Translations under genes and position numbers: made by a program
Part shown: positions 1 through 23,850 of the stretch, piece by piece
Numbering within the stretch: the stretch's first letter is position 1
How the letters are laid out: every line of letters begins with the position of its first letter
Origin: Aquila chrysaetos chrysaetos
Lineage: Eukaryota; Chordata; Aves; Accipitriformes; Accipitridae
Assembly (NCBI RefSeq): GCF_900496995.4
Contig: NC_044005.1
Coordinates: 29,430,363-29,494,362, forward strand
Direction: 5' to 3'
Length of the DNA: 64,000 bases
Notes under the pieces: generated by a model
What the model was told of the DNA's origin: nothing
Database searches by the model: none
The model's input: the letters and a program-made list of their open reading frames with translations, nothing else

Positions 1-1665
1 TCAGAGGGCCACAAGCTGATCGGAAGGTCAGTGACGATCAGTTGTATTCCCCATCCTAGTCCCATTTAACCCCCCTGTAGCACTCTGCTGCTCCGAAGCA
101 CTGCAGAAGCAGAGGTTTTGGTCCACAAGCTGAGACGCCTTCTCCTAATCCAAGTGTCACTTAGGGTCTCCCCCACTCCTGCTGACCATTTGCCTGGAGG
201 AGGAAATGCTTGAGGGTGTTTCCAGCAAGCCTGCAGGACTGGGGCGGAAAACACACACATCTAAAAGTCAGATTGGTTAGTTAGGAAAAAAGGATGAAAA
301 CCAAGCCCACGGGAACTGCAGGGTGGACACGCTGCAGTCCTTATGTGAAAAAAAGGCATATTCCTCCCATTTTTTCAGCCAGCTTTGCCTCGCAGCTGAA
401 CACAGCAAGAGACCCACATGGTGACAGAACATCTCCCTGGGCACATTTTCCCTCCCTTCCTTTTTTCCATGGCTTTTTGTTTGGTTGTTTGTCTTTTTTT
501 CTTTTTTTTCTTCTGCTTGGTTGTATGTGGCAACTGCTGCTTTAGGAGGAAAGCATTGCTCTGGCCTCAGCATCCACTGGTTCAGCTTACTCAGCTTCTC
601 CTCAGGGGGATTTCTAGAGGAAGGTGATCGGCACTGAGGCTAAACCAGCTTCCCTTCAGCAGCCAGTAAATAATCCCTGACCTCCAGAAGACGAGCAAAT
701 GCACTTCACCAGGGTGAACTGTTTCACATAGTCCATGGTCATGCCTGGTCCCCGTCCTGCTGACAGCAGGGTAAGGAGAATGAAGGCTTGTGGTTTGATG
801 TGTTCATAGCCCCTAATTCTCCAGACCCTGTAGCTGACTAATCAGGCTTGAAGGATTCAAAGGGATTTTCCTCTTTGTGAAAAATATATTTCTACTAAAG
901 TTAAAAACTCTGTTAGTGCTGGTTGTACAGCACCTCTTCTCTGTTTGCACACCAAGTCTGCTTTCCCTTGCTCTGTCTCTGCTTAAAATCAGGAACATTT
1001 TGGCCCCCAAAAGTTAGAAAGTTTGTGGTTTTTAAAAGCTGCCTGTGCCCCGAGGCACTGTCTATTCTCCTGACAAAATGATTGAGGATAAAAGGAGGAG
1101 GGGAGTCTGCAGAGACTGTCCTGAATGGAGCAGCACAGAGGGCTCACCCTGGCTGGGATGCTGGCATGCTCTCTCCTTTCCTTGCTCAGAGGACACTGTG
1201 TAGTTGTGTAATGACAAAGCCACTGCGTTTTAGGAAGAAGAAAAGAGGAAGGAAACTGTGCAAGACAGGGTTTTCCCGGACTGTGACACTGCCTTTATAC
1301 ATGGTACTTTTGAATGGAGGAGAAGTCTGGGAACAGGGAAACCAAGAGGGGGTTTTGGTACGTTTACTTCTCCTTGCTGAGCCAGTAACTTAGATCCCAG
1401 TAGAAGCTGTGGCAGTTTCCCCACCCCAGGCAGCCCACGGCAATCACCTGGCAGGCCCACACAGACCAGGCGGGACCCCGTAAGCAGCGAGATACACACA
1501 GATTATGCACAAATTACCTCCTGCTTCATTTACTTGTGGACTTGCTGACTCTCCAAAATGCTGCTGGCAGGGCTAGGACTGACGCATGACCCTGGGGAGG
1601 GTGGGACTGACCCACGAGCTCCATCCACACCCATGCCCTGCCAGCCTGCAGCCGCTCCCCAGCAG

Positions 1666-1705
1666 CGAGCATCGCACCCACCAGTCGAGCATCGCACCCA
1701 CCAGT
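1666..1705. repeat. 20-bp tandem duplication, two exact copies
   Basis: Unit CGAGCATCGCACCCACCAGT at 1666-1685 and again at 1686-1705, with no mismatch. Minisatellite-like, in a GC-rich segment. Confidence 0.9.
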
Positions 1706-2194
1706 CCTTCCCAGCATCTCCCGTCCCGCCGTGCCGCAGGGCAGCGGGGATCGTTGAGTGCCCTCCCGTCCCAGGTCCCCGCGGGGTGGTGGGAGCGTGT
1801 CACACTCACTCCATGGCGCGGAGGGGAGTGCGGGGTGGGGTGCGTACGTGCCTGGGCACAGATAAGCTGTGCTGTCCCCACGCAGCCTGCAACACCTTGC
1901 CACTCACGCCCTCTGACTTTAATTTGTCTTCTAATTTGGTCCTAGCAGGCCTTTTTACAAAGCTTGTTGAAGAGGCCAACACCCAAATTTAAGCACTCAT
2001 CTTAGATGCAGGAGCTAACCCAGCAGGGAATTTTGCTGTGAAGCCATTATCTGCATTGTAGTATTTCAAGCACAGTTAGGTTTGACCTACAGCCCCTAGG
2101 TGGAAAGATGTCACTGCCCATCTGACCACAAGAGATAAAAGCATAGAGCAGACCGCTCTAGTCTTAGCAGATGAAACCCCATTATTCAGTTTGT

Positions 2195-2227
2195 AAAAAA
2201 AAAAAAAAAAAGAAAAAAAAAGAAAAA
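2195..2227. repeat. A-rich tract
   Basis: Seventeen A followed by further A runs broken by single G. It could be the tail of an old retroposed sequence, but no body is recognisable upstream. Confidence 0.8.
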
Positions 2228-5200
2228 CCACATTGCCCAGCTGCAAGGGCCATGATATCTCTCTGCACTGAGCAGATACCGTTTGGCTTAGCTGCAGGAA
2301 ATTCAAAGGTACCAGGAGAGAAAATCTCCAGAGGGGAAAGGACTCTGAAGAGGCCGTGCACATTCATATAGGTTTCTACTTTATTTACAGGACCTGCAAT
2401 CAAGTTTGGTCCTGGGCTTGTTGCATATTTGGCCGTAGTGCTGCGGTGCAATTACCGAGCGTGGGAATTCCCTCCAGGGTGGAGCCCTATGCTGTAGGTG
2501 TGGTATCAACAAAAACAAGCACAGGTTTTCACTGCTTCTTTCAGGGTGGGCCTCAGAGCGGCTGGGGGTGGGGAAAATAGCCTTGAAATTTTTCTGCTGT
2601 TTACAGTTCAGTAGAAGAGTAATTAACTGCTAAATGTATGGAAGTTGGAGGGGACAGGGCTAGGACAAGCACCGATTTGACATATTTCAAACTATCCTTA
2701 TCCCGGTATTGTATAACTTACTTCCTGCAGAACTTGTCATTTTTGTCTCCAAAAAAGAACACCGATCCCTTCTCTCAGATCAAAAAGTATGCCTGTGACC
2801 TCAGCATAAGAGCGTTTTAAGGTTTTAAAGACACTTGAAAACAAGAGCAGTTTATACAAGTTGGTTGGTTGGCATGAGACTGCTCTCTAAACATGTTAAA
2901 AATGGTTGGAATAATCATAACTTATGATTAAGAAGAGGAAGGAAAGAAGGGTGGCAATATTTCTCACTGTTAGCAGTGGCAGAGGGCTCCTCTGAAGCCA
3001 CCCGAGGTGTCACGCTGCAGCTGTACGGGAGCTAGCTGACTACCGTGCCCTGCAGAGCTGCCTGCAGCAGGGTAAGCTGGCAGCACTCAAAGCCTGGTGG
3101 AGACGCGTCTGCCCTGTTGCTATCATTGGCGAGACTGCACCATGCGAGGATCTTTTTAATCAAAATTTTAAAGCACAGATCCAGCTGAAACAAGCCAAGC
3201 AGGTTCTGCCGCAACTATATTTAATCACTGTTCTGAATCCTCTCCCACAGCTCGTGGCACAAGGCTTGCAAGAGCACGGCGGTGCTTGGGCTGGTTTCCT
3301 CCCTAGCTCAGCTATCCTCACATGACCCTGCTTCCTGAGGACAACGCTGTTTTCTTTCCCAGCTCTAAAAATCAACGGATGTGCAAAACTGAGTGCCCAG
3401 GTTTTGTTCACAGTTATTGCAAATACTCAAGTTGTGTTAAATGCATATCTTTCAGCATAGGCGTACTTTAAGATTTTTGCTTTATTTTATTTACTTATTT
3501 TAAACAAACCTTCTGAAGGCAAATCAGAGGCAGGACATTACGGGAGAGCAGGCAACAACATAGCCAGCACAGCTAACCTGCCTCAGCAACTCCACGGTAT
3601 TTGTCAAGAGCTGAGGGAGGGAGCTCGAGCTTTTCACCAGCAGGAACAATTCCAGGCAGTAACCGCAGCTCTTAAATCCAGCCCTTACAACCACCCGTTT
3701 TACGCAAAACTGAAAGACGCACACGCATAAAGAGTTTCACAAGCTTTGTATGGCTGTGAATGGGTGAGGAACCTGCAGAGCCGGCTGAAGTGCCGTCTGG
3801 AGGGCTGTACTTTTACTGCTGGAGAGTGCCTCGAGCTAGCGATGTGCATGAAGTTGGCAAAGAGCGATTGTTTATTCTCCTAGGTAACAATCCATCTCAA
3901 AACGGTTTGAAATACCAACACAAGATAACCATGGCAACCCACAGTATGTGGCACAACCAAATCGAGGGGTGTGCTTTTTGCACTCTGACAGGATGATAAA
4001 ACATCAGCCTGTGCTAAACTGGGTCCTAGCCTCCCTGTTTCCACAAGATCTTTTCCTCTCCCTTCTACAAGCACTGGAGCTCATGCGACTGTGTGGTGAG
4101 TCAGTGAGCTGAACCAGAAGAAAGTCCATCCTGCAGAAGAAGGGACGAGTACTGGCCCCGATGGACTCCCTGAACTGGGTCAGCCTGCGACCGCATGGTT
4201 GCCATTGCTGGCACAAGGGATGGCGTGGGACCGCGCAGCGACTGAAGGCAGCCGTTTCTGACTTAGATCTGGTAAAGACGCTGTGAACCTGTGCCCCTGC
4301 CTGTTCACGCCAAGAGCCAAACGTCATGAACCTGAGCCCAGAAGCTGAAACAAGCCCCTTTGCCCGCTCTGCTCTTGCAGCACGCTTTGGCCTCGCCAGC
4401 TCTTTTGAAAGCTCCACACTCCCGGCAGAGCTGGATTACAGCATGTATCTATCCACACACGTTGATTCTTGTTCCAAAGCACAAGTGTTCATGTATTGTG
4501 ATGGTATGTGTTTTGATTTGCTACCAAAGTGGGAAAGTGTCACATACTCATTATTATCTGCATTTGAAATAAGGGCTGTAACATCATTTTGCAAATATGT
4601 GCTTCATCAACAGAAGCAGTTTCTCAGTCGTTCTCCTGCTGAATGCATTGCATGTGCTTTCATTTGACGATAGGTCTAGCATCAGAGCGCAGAAAAATCC
4701 ATTTTATCCTCTTTTTGTCTATTAATAACTGAATCCCCCTCTTAAAATTGAAGGGGAAGGACCTTTGCTACTTCATTCCTGTAATATAGACCACTTGTAA
4801 TGCTACTTATCACTAAATTCTTTCTGTTATCTTCCTTTTCTGCACAACCTTATGCCCTTTTTCAGACCATCAAAACCCTTACCCTGGATGCCAGGACATT
4901 CACAACATCTGTTTGGTTTTTTTTTCCCCCCTCCAGACTTATTTTGCAGCCCATCTCTGTAACGCCTGCCTTTGAATTCATGGACTGTTACTGCACTGTC
5001 GGCAGATGTCCCCCACTGAACTATCTACACAAGAGCTCAGGTCTGTTTCCTGCATTGGAGTGAGAAAGATGTAGGTGTCAGTACAAAGTACTCAAAGTAG
5101 GAAAAAAAAGTTTAAAAAATTACTTCCTGGTGAGAACTGTTGTCACCCAAGGGATACAGCTATTTTTGCACTTACAAAGCTAATTTTACACTATTTTGTA

Positions 5201-8200
5201 CTTTATTTACTTGGTTTGTTACTAGGTGAGAGATGTTAGTAATGGAAACTTCTTCTGGAGATAAGAACAGGGACTATCATCACCTAATCTTCTAGCAAGT
5301 ATTCAACAAACTATTCATGTGTGCAGACACCCACGAGGCAGAGCAACCGGGAGCTACAGGCTGAGAAATCCACTGGAGACTGAGGGTTCAGGCAACTTGC
5401 CACTACCTCGCGGCAAGTCAGGCAGCCTTCCCAGTCATCTCTGAAAATCCTCCTTTCTCTCCCGTCCCTTCTGCTAACAGCCTCGACAGCAACCCTCCAG
5501 CCTTTTTTCAGGCACATCCTGTTACCTTTGGGGGTAGTGAGTAACTGAGCTAACCTGGTAGCCTGTTTTCAAGGTTCACCACATCCTTAGGTGAGAAATG
5601 TTTTTTTCTGTCAGCCAGGCATTTCCAAACACTGTTAACTGAAACTAGGCCAACATTCAATGCAAATAAATTTCTTCACAACACCCTAAAGGTGAGCACA
5701 GCTACAAGTGGTTTAAGGGACACAGATGGAAAAGGGAAGGAAAGAAACGCTGCCCATCCCACGTGTGCTAAAACCCAACCCAAGGCAGCTGTCCCCTTTG
5801 GCAGCCTACTTGCTGCAGGTTTTCTTGACGCTTTCTTGGAAGTTCTTCCTTCCTAAACACCCTAAAGCTGCGCTGCCCAGAGAGACCCCCTGCCCATGCC
5901 AGCCTCCAGTTAGATTCCAGAAAGGGGGCTTTGACGGTTTCAGAGAACTGATATCCCCCCTCTCCCCGAGGGAAATATTTCTTACAAGGGAGGATTCTGA
6001 CTGCCGCTCCTACCAGATGCACCACTGGTTTAACCAGACCCTGCGTATGGCTCCTGTCCTGCACTGCCACCGAGGCTGGTACGACTACAGCAGGACCAAG
6101 ATCAAGGTTAAACCAGTGTCCAAACTGAGCTAATGCTACCTCTCTGGAGCGATTTTGTCAATTTAATTTTATTTTTTTAAAACATAGACTTGTTTCCAAG
6201 TCGGGTTCCCTGGGTAGCCCTGGAAATTGCTGGGCTACACAGTGGGTACAGGGGCAGAGGAACCGGGGAGGAGCTGCTGTAACAGCACTGTCCCCAAAGA
6301 AACCTTCAGACTAGAAGGGGTAATCTTGATGCTGCTCAGATGAAGGCAAATACCACTTTGGTGGACCCAGTGTCATGATATTGGTTTAAGTCAAAGGGTA
6401 GTTAAGGGGACAATGAGCCATGGATACTCCTGTTCCTCTGGTGATGCAGGCTGTGGTTTCCACAGCGGCTTAAACCAGAGGCATTGCAATCCCATTTCCC
6501 TCTTCCCTCCTTTACGCCAGCACTACGGCCAATTTGATCCTACAGTGAGCCGATTCAGGTCACTAATCCAACAGAGAACCGAACCAAACAAAACAATGTT
6601 TTCCATCAGTTTAGTAAACAGAACGGCTCATTACAAATGTAAATGAGCACCAGTGCTGGCTGAAGGAAGAGGGCAGACAGAGCTGGGATCAAAACAGGGA
6701 GGAGAGCAAGTGTACCTGGTAAACATCACAGCAACATCAGACATCACTGAAAGGCATCCCTAGTCCTGATCACGCAATCCCAGTCCATGCACATTCATGC
6801 TGTGTTTCTCCATCTGCAACTACTAAGTTTGACACTCTAACTTGAGAGAGGGTAGCTTTCTAGTCTAAAGGAATCCCACAAAGGATTAAATACCTTATGT
6901 TCACAACTGTCTATGCCAGTGAGTGTCAGAAGAGGCAGTTTTCTGGGAGAGAAAGCAGATACAATTTGCTGGAAAAAAAAATTACACCTTGGCTTGTGTG
7001 TCTCAATCTGCACTGCATACTACGCCGCTAAAGCCATAGCTAGGAATCTTTATTCCAGAGGCTTGTGGTTCAATGTATGTATCAGCTGAGCCACAACGAG
7101 TTGCACAGCAAGGCCATGTAGCATGTCTGCAGCACCAGGAAGCTCAGCTACAGCTAACAGGTTCTAAAAAGGACCAGGAGAAAAATGCTAACCCCAAAAA
7201 TGGAAGAACACACTTTGTAGATGATTCAGTTTTACCAAATGCAGTTAGCTGGATTTTGACTTAGTGATATGCTGGGTCTATTTATTCACCAGGTTTACAG
7301 TCAGTACATTACAGTTCCCATACTTAACATTGCAGCACAGAATTTTCATACACGATGGTGACACAGGTAAGACTACTACTAGCAAAAAGATTACCAAGAA
7401 AAGCTCGGTGAACAGCAGCAAATACTGCTAATAACTGAGGTTTTTGACAGTCATTTAAGAAATGCAAGTTTATCTGTACAGAGAGAGTACAAAGGACAGG
7501 AGAAAGTGTTTTGATTTTTTTTTTTTACGTGAGAATCATGATAAACAAAATTCAGATGCTATTTTAAGCAGTTTTGCATAAGCATGTGATGATCCTTGTT
7601 TTAGTTTGGGCATGAGAGGTTTAAGTTGACTGTTCCAACGGATCCTGAACTACAGGATGTCTTGCATTGTTTCCAAATAGTTTGGATTACAGCAAAACAA
7701 GAGAACAGAACAAATTGTTACTAGCAAGAACTGGCTGGAACAAGCTATGACAATTTAAGAACTTCCCATCTGAAAAAACATCATTGATTACAAAATGAAA
7801 AGCAATGCCCCTACCGTTATTACCCTGGTAGCATAGGGTTTTTTCTAGAAGAAAACATGAATACTGTCATGGATACGCCTCACAAAACTTGTTTTCAGGA
7901 GCCAACAAGGCTGCTATTTTCCAGAACTCAAAATAGCAGACTTTGCTTTTGTGTCAGGGAAAAAAAAAAGGGAAGTTAATTTTTTTTTTTCTTCAGATGC
8001 CAGCAAGCTACAGATCTCGTTCTTTGATCTTATTTCCAACAATGTGCACTGAACCAAAATATTTCTTATTTGGTACACCTGGACATTGGCTTAATGAGAA
8101 ACAGGACAGAGAAGGTAGAAAATAATGCAGCGTATCATTCCATGTCATTAAAATTGCTGTAATATATCTACACATACTCACTCCACCTGAACTATCCATC

Positions 8201-10944
8201 TACCTCACAGCACTTAGATTGTCATCACTGGTGGCTTTACAGTGAAAAGCTATGGTCTAACATTGTGCACGTGCATTATAAGTTGATTCAGTACCACATG
8301 TTGCACTGAAGTATCTGAAATCCTGGAGAGGTTCATTACTGCCTGCCTTAATATCTTTTGGTTCCAGGATGAATATGCAGACAGCTCCTGATAACCCACA
8401 GACTATTTATGTTAAGATTCCCTATTAAGTTATTTCTGTCTATAACACATGCCGTTATTGCTTCTGGGGCCCCCTTGGGGCATGCAGGGGGTTGCTCATA
8501 AGAAATCCAGATGCTTTTCACAGAGTCCAATAAATACTGATTTACCTAAGCTGACTGCATGTACTTGGCATTTGCATCCTTACACTCTACACCACAAATA
8601 AAGAGCACTGGGAATGAAACATGGACACAGTTACAGCAAACACTGTTCTTGGTCTAGTATGCAAATAAGACTTGATCCTATTCCTGCTTAACTACTCATG
8701 CATTCACACTGTAACTGCATCTACCAGAGTCTTCAGCACTGGCACAACAAACCACAAATATATGGAGCGAGCCCAAGTCTGGTATCACTCTTGATAAGCT
8801 CTACCCAAACCAGAAGTGTTAGGATCGTATCATGAATACTCTAGTTTCTCTGCAAGTGCCAGGTTTGGAACGGCAGGTGATACCAGGTACAGTTCAACAC
8901 CAGATGTGGCTGGTAAAATTTGGTTGCAGGTGCTGTCTGCTCCAGGGTGTGAGGAATGTGATCATGTGCACGTGTAATACATGGGGTTTTCCCATTAGGT
9001 CAGGTATCCCCATCTGCGTAGCTTCCTTATCTTAAAAACCTTTGACTGAAAAAAAAATCCCCATCATTAGTATGAAAAGAGAACCACAAATTTTCACTAC
9101 AAGACAAACTACTAGCAAAAATGGCATTTCAGTTGCTACAATTTTGCTTATTAAAAAAAACGATGCAACATTCCCAGGTAACACATTGTAGATGGCTTAT
9201 TTCATCACCTCTGAACACAAGATGGGATGTTCTGCATTGCAAAAGCATAAGGTATGAACAAACAACCGTTGCTCTCAGAACCACCACCCAAGTTATACAA
9301 TCACATACAAGCTCCAAAATTCAGAATTAAAGGTGTTGCAGGGAGTTTTAATACTAAATACTATGCAAATGTGTTCTAGTCATATGGCTTCCTGATTGTC
9401 ACCCTCCTTTTAATTTGTTTTGTTCAAGAAGTCATCAGTGAAGTTTTATGTACATAACTAAAGCTGATGAAGAATAAAGTATCAGTGGATTATATTTTAT
9501 GGCAGAGTAAATGAGTTAAGTCTACTCAAAATTCCAGGTTGTTATACAACTGGAGTATTAGGAAGAAAGGTCCTAGGAAGTTTCAGAAACTCAGCTGTCA
9601 CTTGGAACAACACAGACCTTTCCAAATGTGCCATTAGCATTTGCCCTGCCAATTGTTGCACAAAACCACACAGAATTCTCAGATAACCAACCCAAAACCA
9701 GAAGCAAGGGTGGCTTCATCTTATCATCTATACTACACTATCTGACATGAGGGAAGCTGAAATTTGGAGGCACCAATGGAAATTCAGGAAGCTTTGTAAT
9801 GTCAACAATTCACAGTACATTTGAATCTCAACTCAGTCATCACATAAGGTTACCATGATCTTTTATTAAAACCACCAAACACAGAATTGCATCTCCTTTA
9901 CTACAATGAACTTGAAAAATACACACTCAAGTGGCTTTAACTGTAAAGCAAAAAGAAAAAAATTAAACAATCCCAGTTTCTGATGACTTATGAGGCTTTC
10001 CCCAAAGCTCTCAAAAAAAGAAAAATCAAAGAGAATTTTGGAGTAATTAAAGCCAAAACAGGAATAGCACAGCAGAGGAATGAAGGTAAAGAGCTAAGTC
10101 GTATTAGCTTGGCATTCTTCCAAGAAGACTTTCATGTCTACCCAACAGCTAAAAATGCCTGGTAATCTTCCCTTTCTCCTCAGTGTCTCCTCCCCCACAA
10201 CTTCATCATCTCCCTTTTGGCTGCTGAGGCTGAAACCTCTTCAATTGCAGCAAAACAAAAATGCATTTTTCTTCACCTTGACTTAGGTTTTTGCAGTCTT
10301 TTCTCCTCACCCAGAACCTTTGAAAGAGCAAGGGGAATTGCTTCCCAGAGACATTCCTGTTGATGGATTTCTCTATTGGCCCCATCCAGCCTCAACATTG
10401 TTTCTGGCACTGCCCAAAGCCTCAAAACCAGGTAGGTGACAGCCAAAATCCCAAAGCACACTGCATATAGAATCTGTTCCCCTAAATAAATATTAGCTTC
10501 AGAGCAGTTTAATTATAGCAAGTGTCTGTTAAATTCACTACCTGCACCGTAAATAAATCAGTCTAAAGGAATGCACAGGGAATCAGAGCTCAGGTTTTTT
10601 CCTTCAACTTTTGTCGTATATCCTCATACAAACCTGAGCAAATATTAAGATCTTAATTTCCCCACAGTTAAACCAGTAATGTTATAAGCCTTTCAACATC
10701 AGGGCAAGAGAACGCATGTAAATGTAAGATTATCTCAAGACACACACACCACATAATCTGATATAAAACTTTACATTAGGAGCCAAATAGCTCAGATGAA
10801 AAATACAGCGCAGAGTATAAAATTTCTCTTAAAATACAACTAAAAGGCAAGCATCATCACAGAAACAAAGTCATCATGCATTTTGATGAGAATTTCATAG
10901 AACTGAAAGTTAAAAAAATTACATTAAAAGGAGACACCAAGTAT

Positions 10945-11092
10945 TTCAAAAACCTCTGTTTTATTTGTACAGAGTAAAATACATCATATAGTGAACATTG
11001 TTTTCCACCCATAATCTAAAGCCATTAATAAGTGTTTTCTTTTCACCAAATATCCTGGCCAGAAGCACAGACAATGGAAATGGGAATGCTAA
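10945..11092 (-). other. PSMA6: PSMA6 3' untranslated region with poly(A) signal
   Basis: Starting right after the stop codon, the minus strand has AATAAA at 10960-10965, about 130 nt downstream. This gives a short 3' UTR of roughly 150 nt, which suits a housekeeping gene. The exact cleavage point is inferred. Confidence 0.7.
10960..10965 (-). terminator. PSMA6 polyadenylation signal AATAAA
   Basis: Canonical hexamer on the minus strand, the first one after the PSMA6 stop codon. Confidence 0.7.
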
Positions 11093-23545
<12,453 letters not shown>

Positions 23546-23565
23546 TCACGCTCCCCCTCCACCCC

Positions 23566-23574
23566 TGCGCATGC
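23566..23574. promoter_or_regulatory. NRF1-like site TGCGCATGC
   Basis: Matches the core of the nuclear respiratory factor 1 palindrome (TGCGCATGCGCA). A second copy in opposite orientation lies at 23637-23645. Confidence 0.5.
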
Positions 23575-23636
23575 CCGGGCGCCGCGGCCCTTTCCCCGCC
23601 CCCCCGCCCCTCACCCCTCCCGCCCGCGCCCGCCGA

Positions 23637-23645
23637 GCATGCGCA
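23637..23645. promoter_or_regulatory. NRF1-like site GCATGCGCA
   Basis: Second NRF1-like core, 62 bp from the first, within the PSMA6 CpG island. Confidence 0.5.
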
Positions 23646-23658
23646 GGGGGGCGGCTGC

Positions 23659-23672
23659 CATGTCGCGACATG
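23659..23672. promoter_or_regulatory. 14-bp perfect palindrome centred on TCGCGA
   Basis: CATGTCGCGACATG reads the same on both strands. It lies in the PSMA6 CpG island about 255 nt upstream of the ATG. TCGCGA-centred palindromes are known as binding sites in housekeeping promoters (the TCTCGCGAGA type). This one differs in its outer bases. Confidence 0.5.
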
Positions 23673-23733
23673 TCGCCTGCGCCGTGAGCAAAACGCAGAC
23701 CACGGCAGCGCGGCGGCTGTGACGCATTTAACC

Positions 23734-23748
23734 GGGGGGGGGGGGGGG
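23734..23748. repeat. 15-base G run
   Basis: Unbroken G on plus, then CGGG, at the upstream edge of the CpG island. It may form quadruplex structure and is prone to sequencing length errors. Confidence 0.85.
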
Positions 23749-23850
23749 CGGGCTGACAGCCCTTCGCCCTCGGCTGCGTGGCGAAAAGGCGGTGGGAAGC
23801 GGAGGGGCAGGCGGCCGGTCCGGCGGGGGATGCTGACAGAACGGGTGGAA

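Larger units (their letters stand above)
1..10944. other. Intergenic region downstream of PSMA6
   Basis: No gene is supported here. The longest open frames (up to 144 codons near 1558-1992, 137 codons at 4004-4417 and 135 codons at 5726-6133) overlap one another on both strands, lack splice support and match nothing I know. A GC-richer segment lies at about 1400-1900 with a 20-bp tandem duplication. An A-rich tract lies at 2195-2227. In human the next gene in this direction is NFKBIA, but it is not present in the window. Confidence 0.7.

Noticed and set aside
1558..1992. 144-codon open frame on plus and overlapping frames on minus
   Set aside because: Several frames are open at once because the segment is GC-rich. 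No splice sites, domain or recognisable similarity; the 20-bp duplication lies inside it.
4004..4417. 137-codon open frame on minus
   Set aside because: Composition is random-looking, no known motif, and no promoter or splice context.
5726..6133. 135-codon open frame on plus
   Set aside because: No recognisable domain; a competing 100-codon frame lies on the other strand.
1..10944. NFKBIA, the next gene in this direction in human
   Set aside because: No ankyrin-repeat or IkappaB degron sequence can be read in this interval on either strand.
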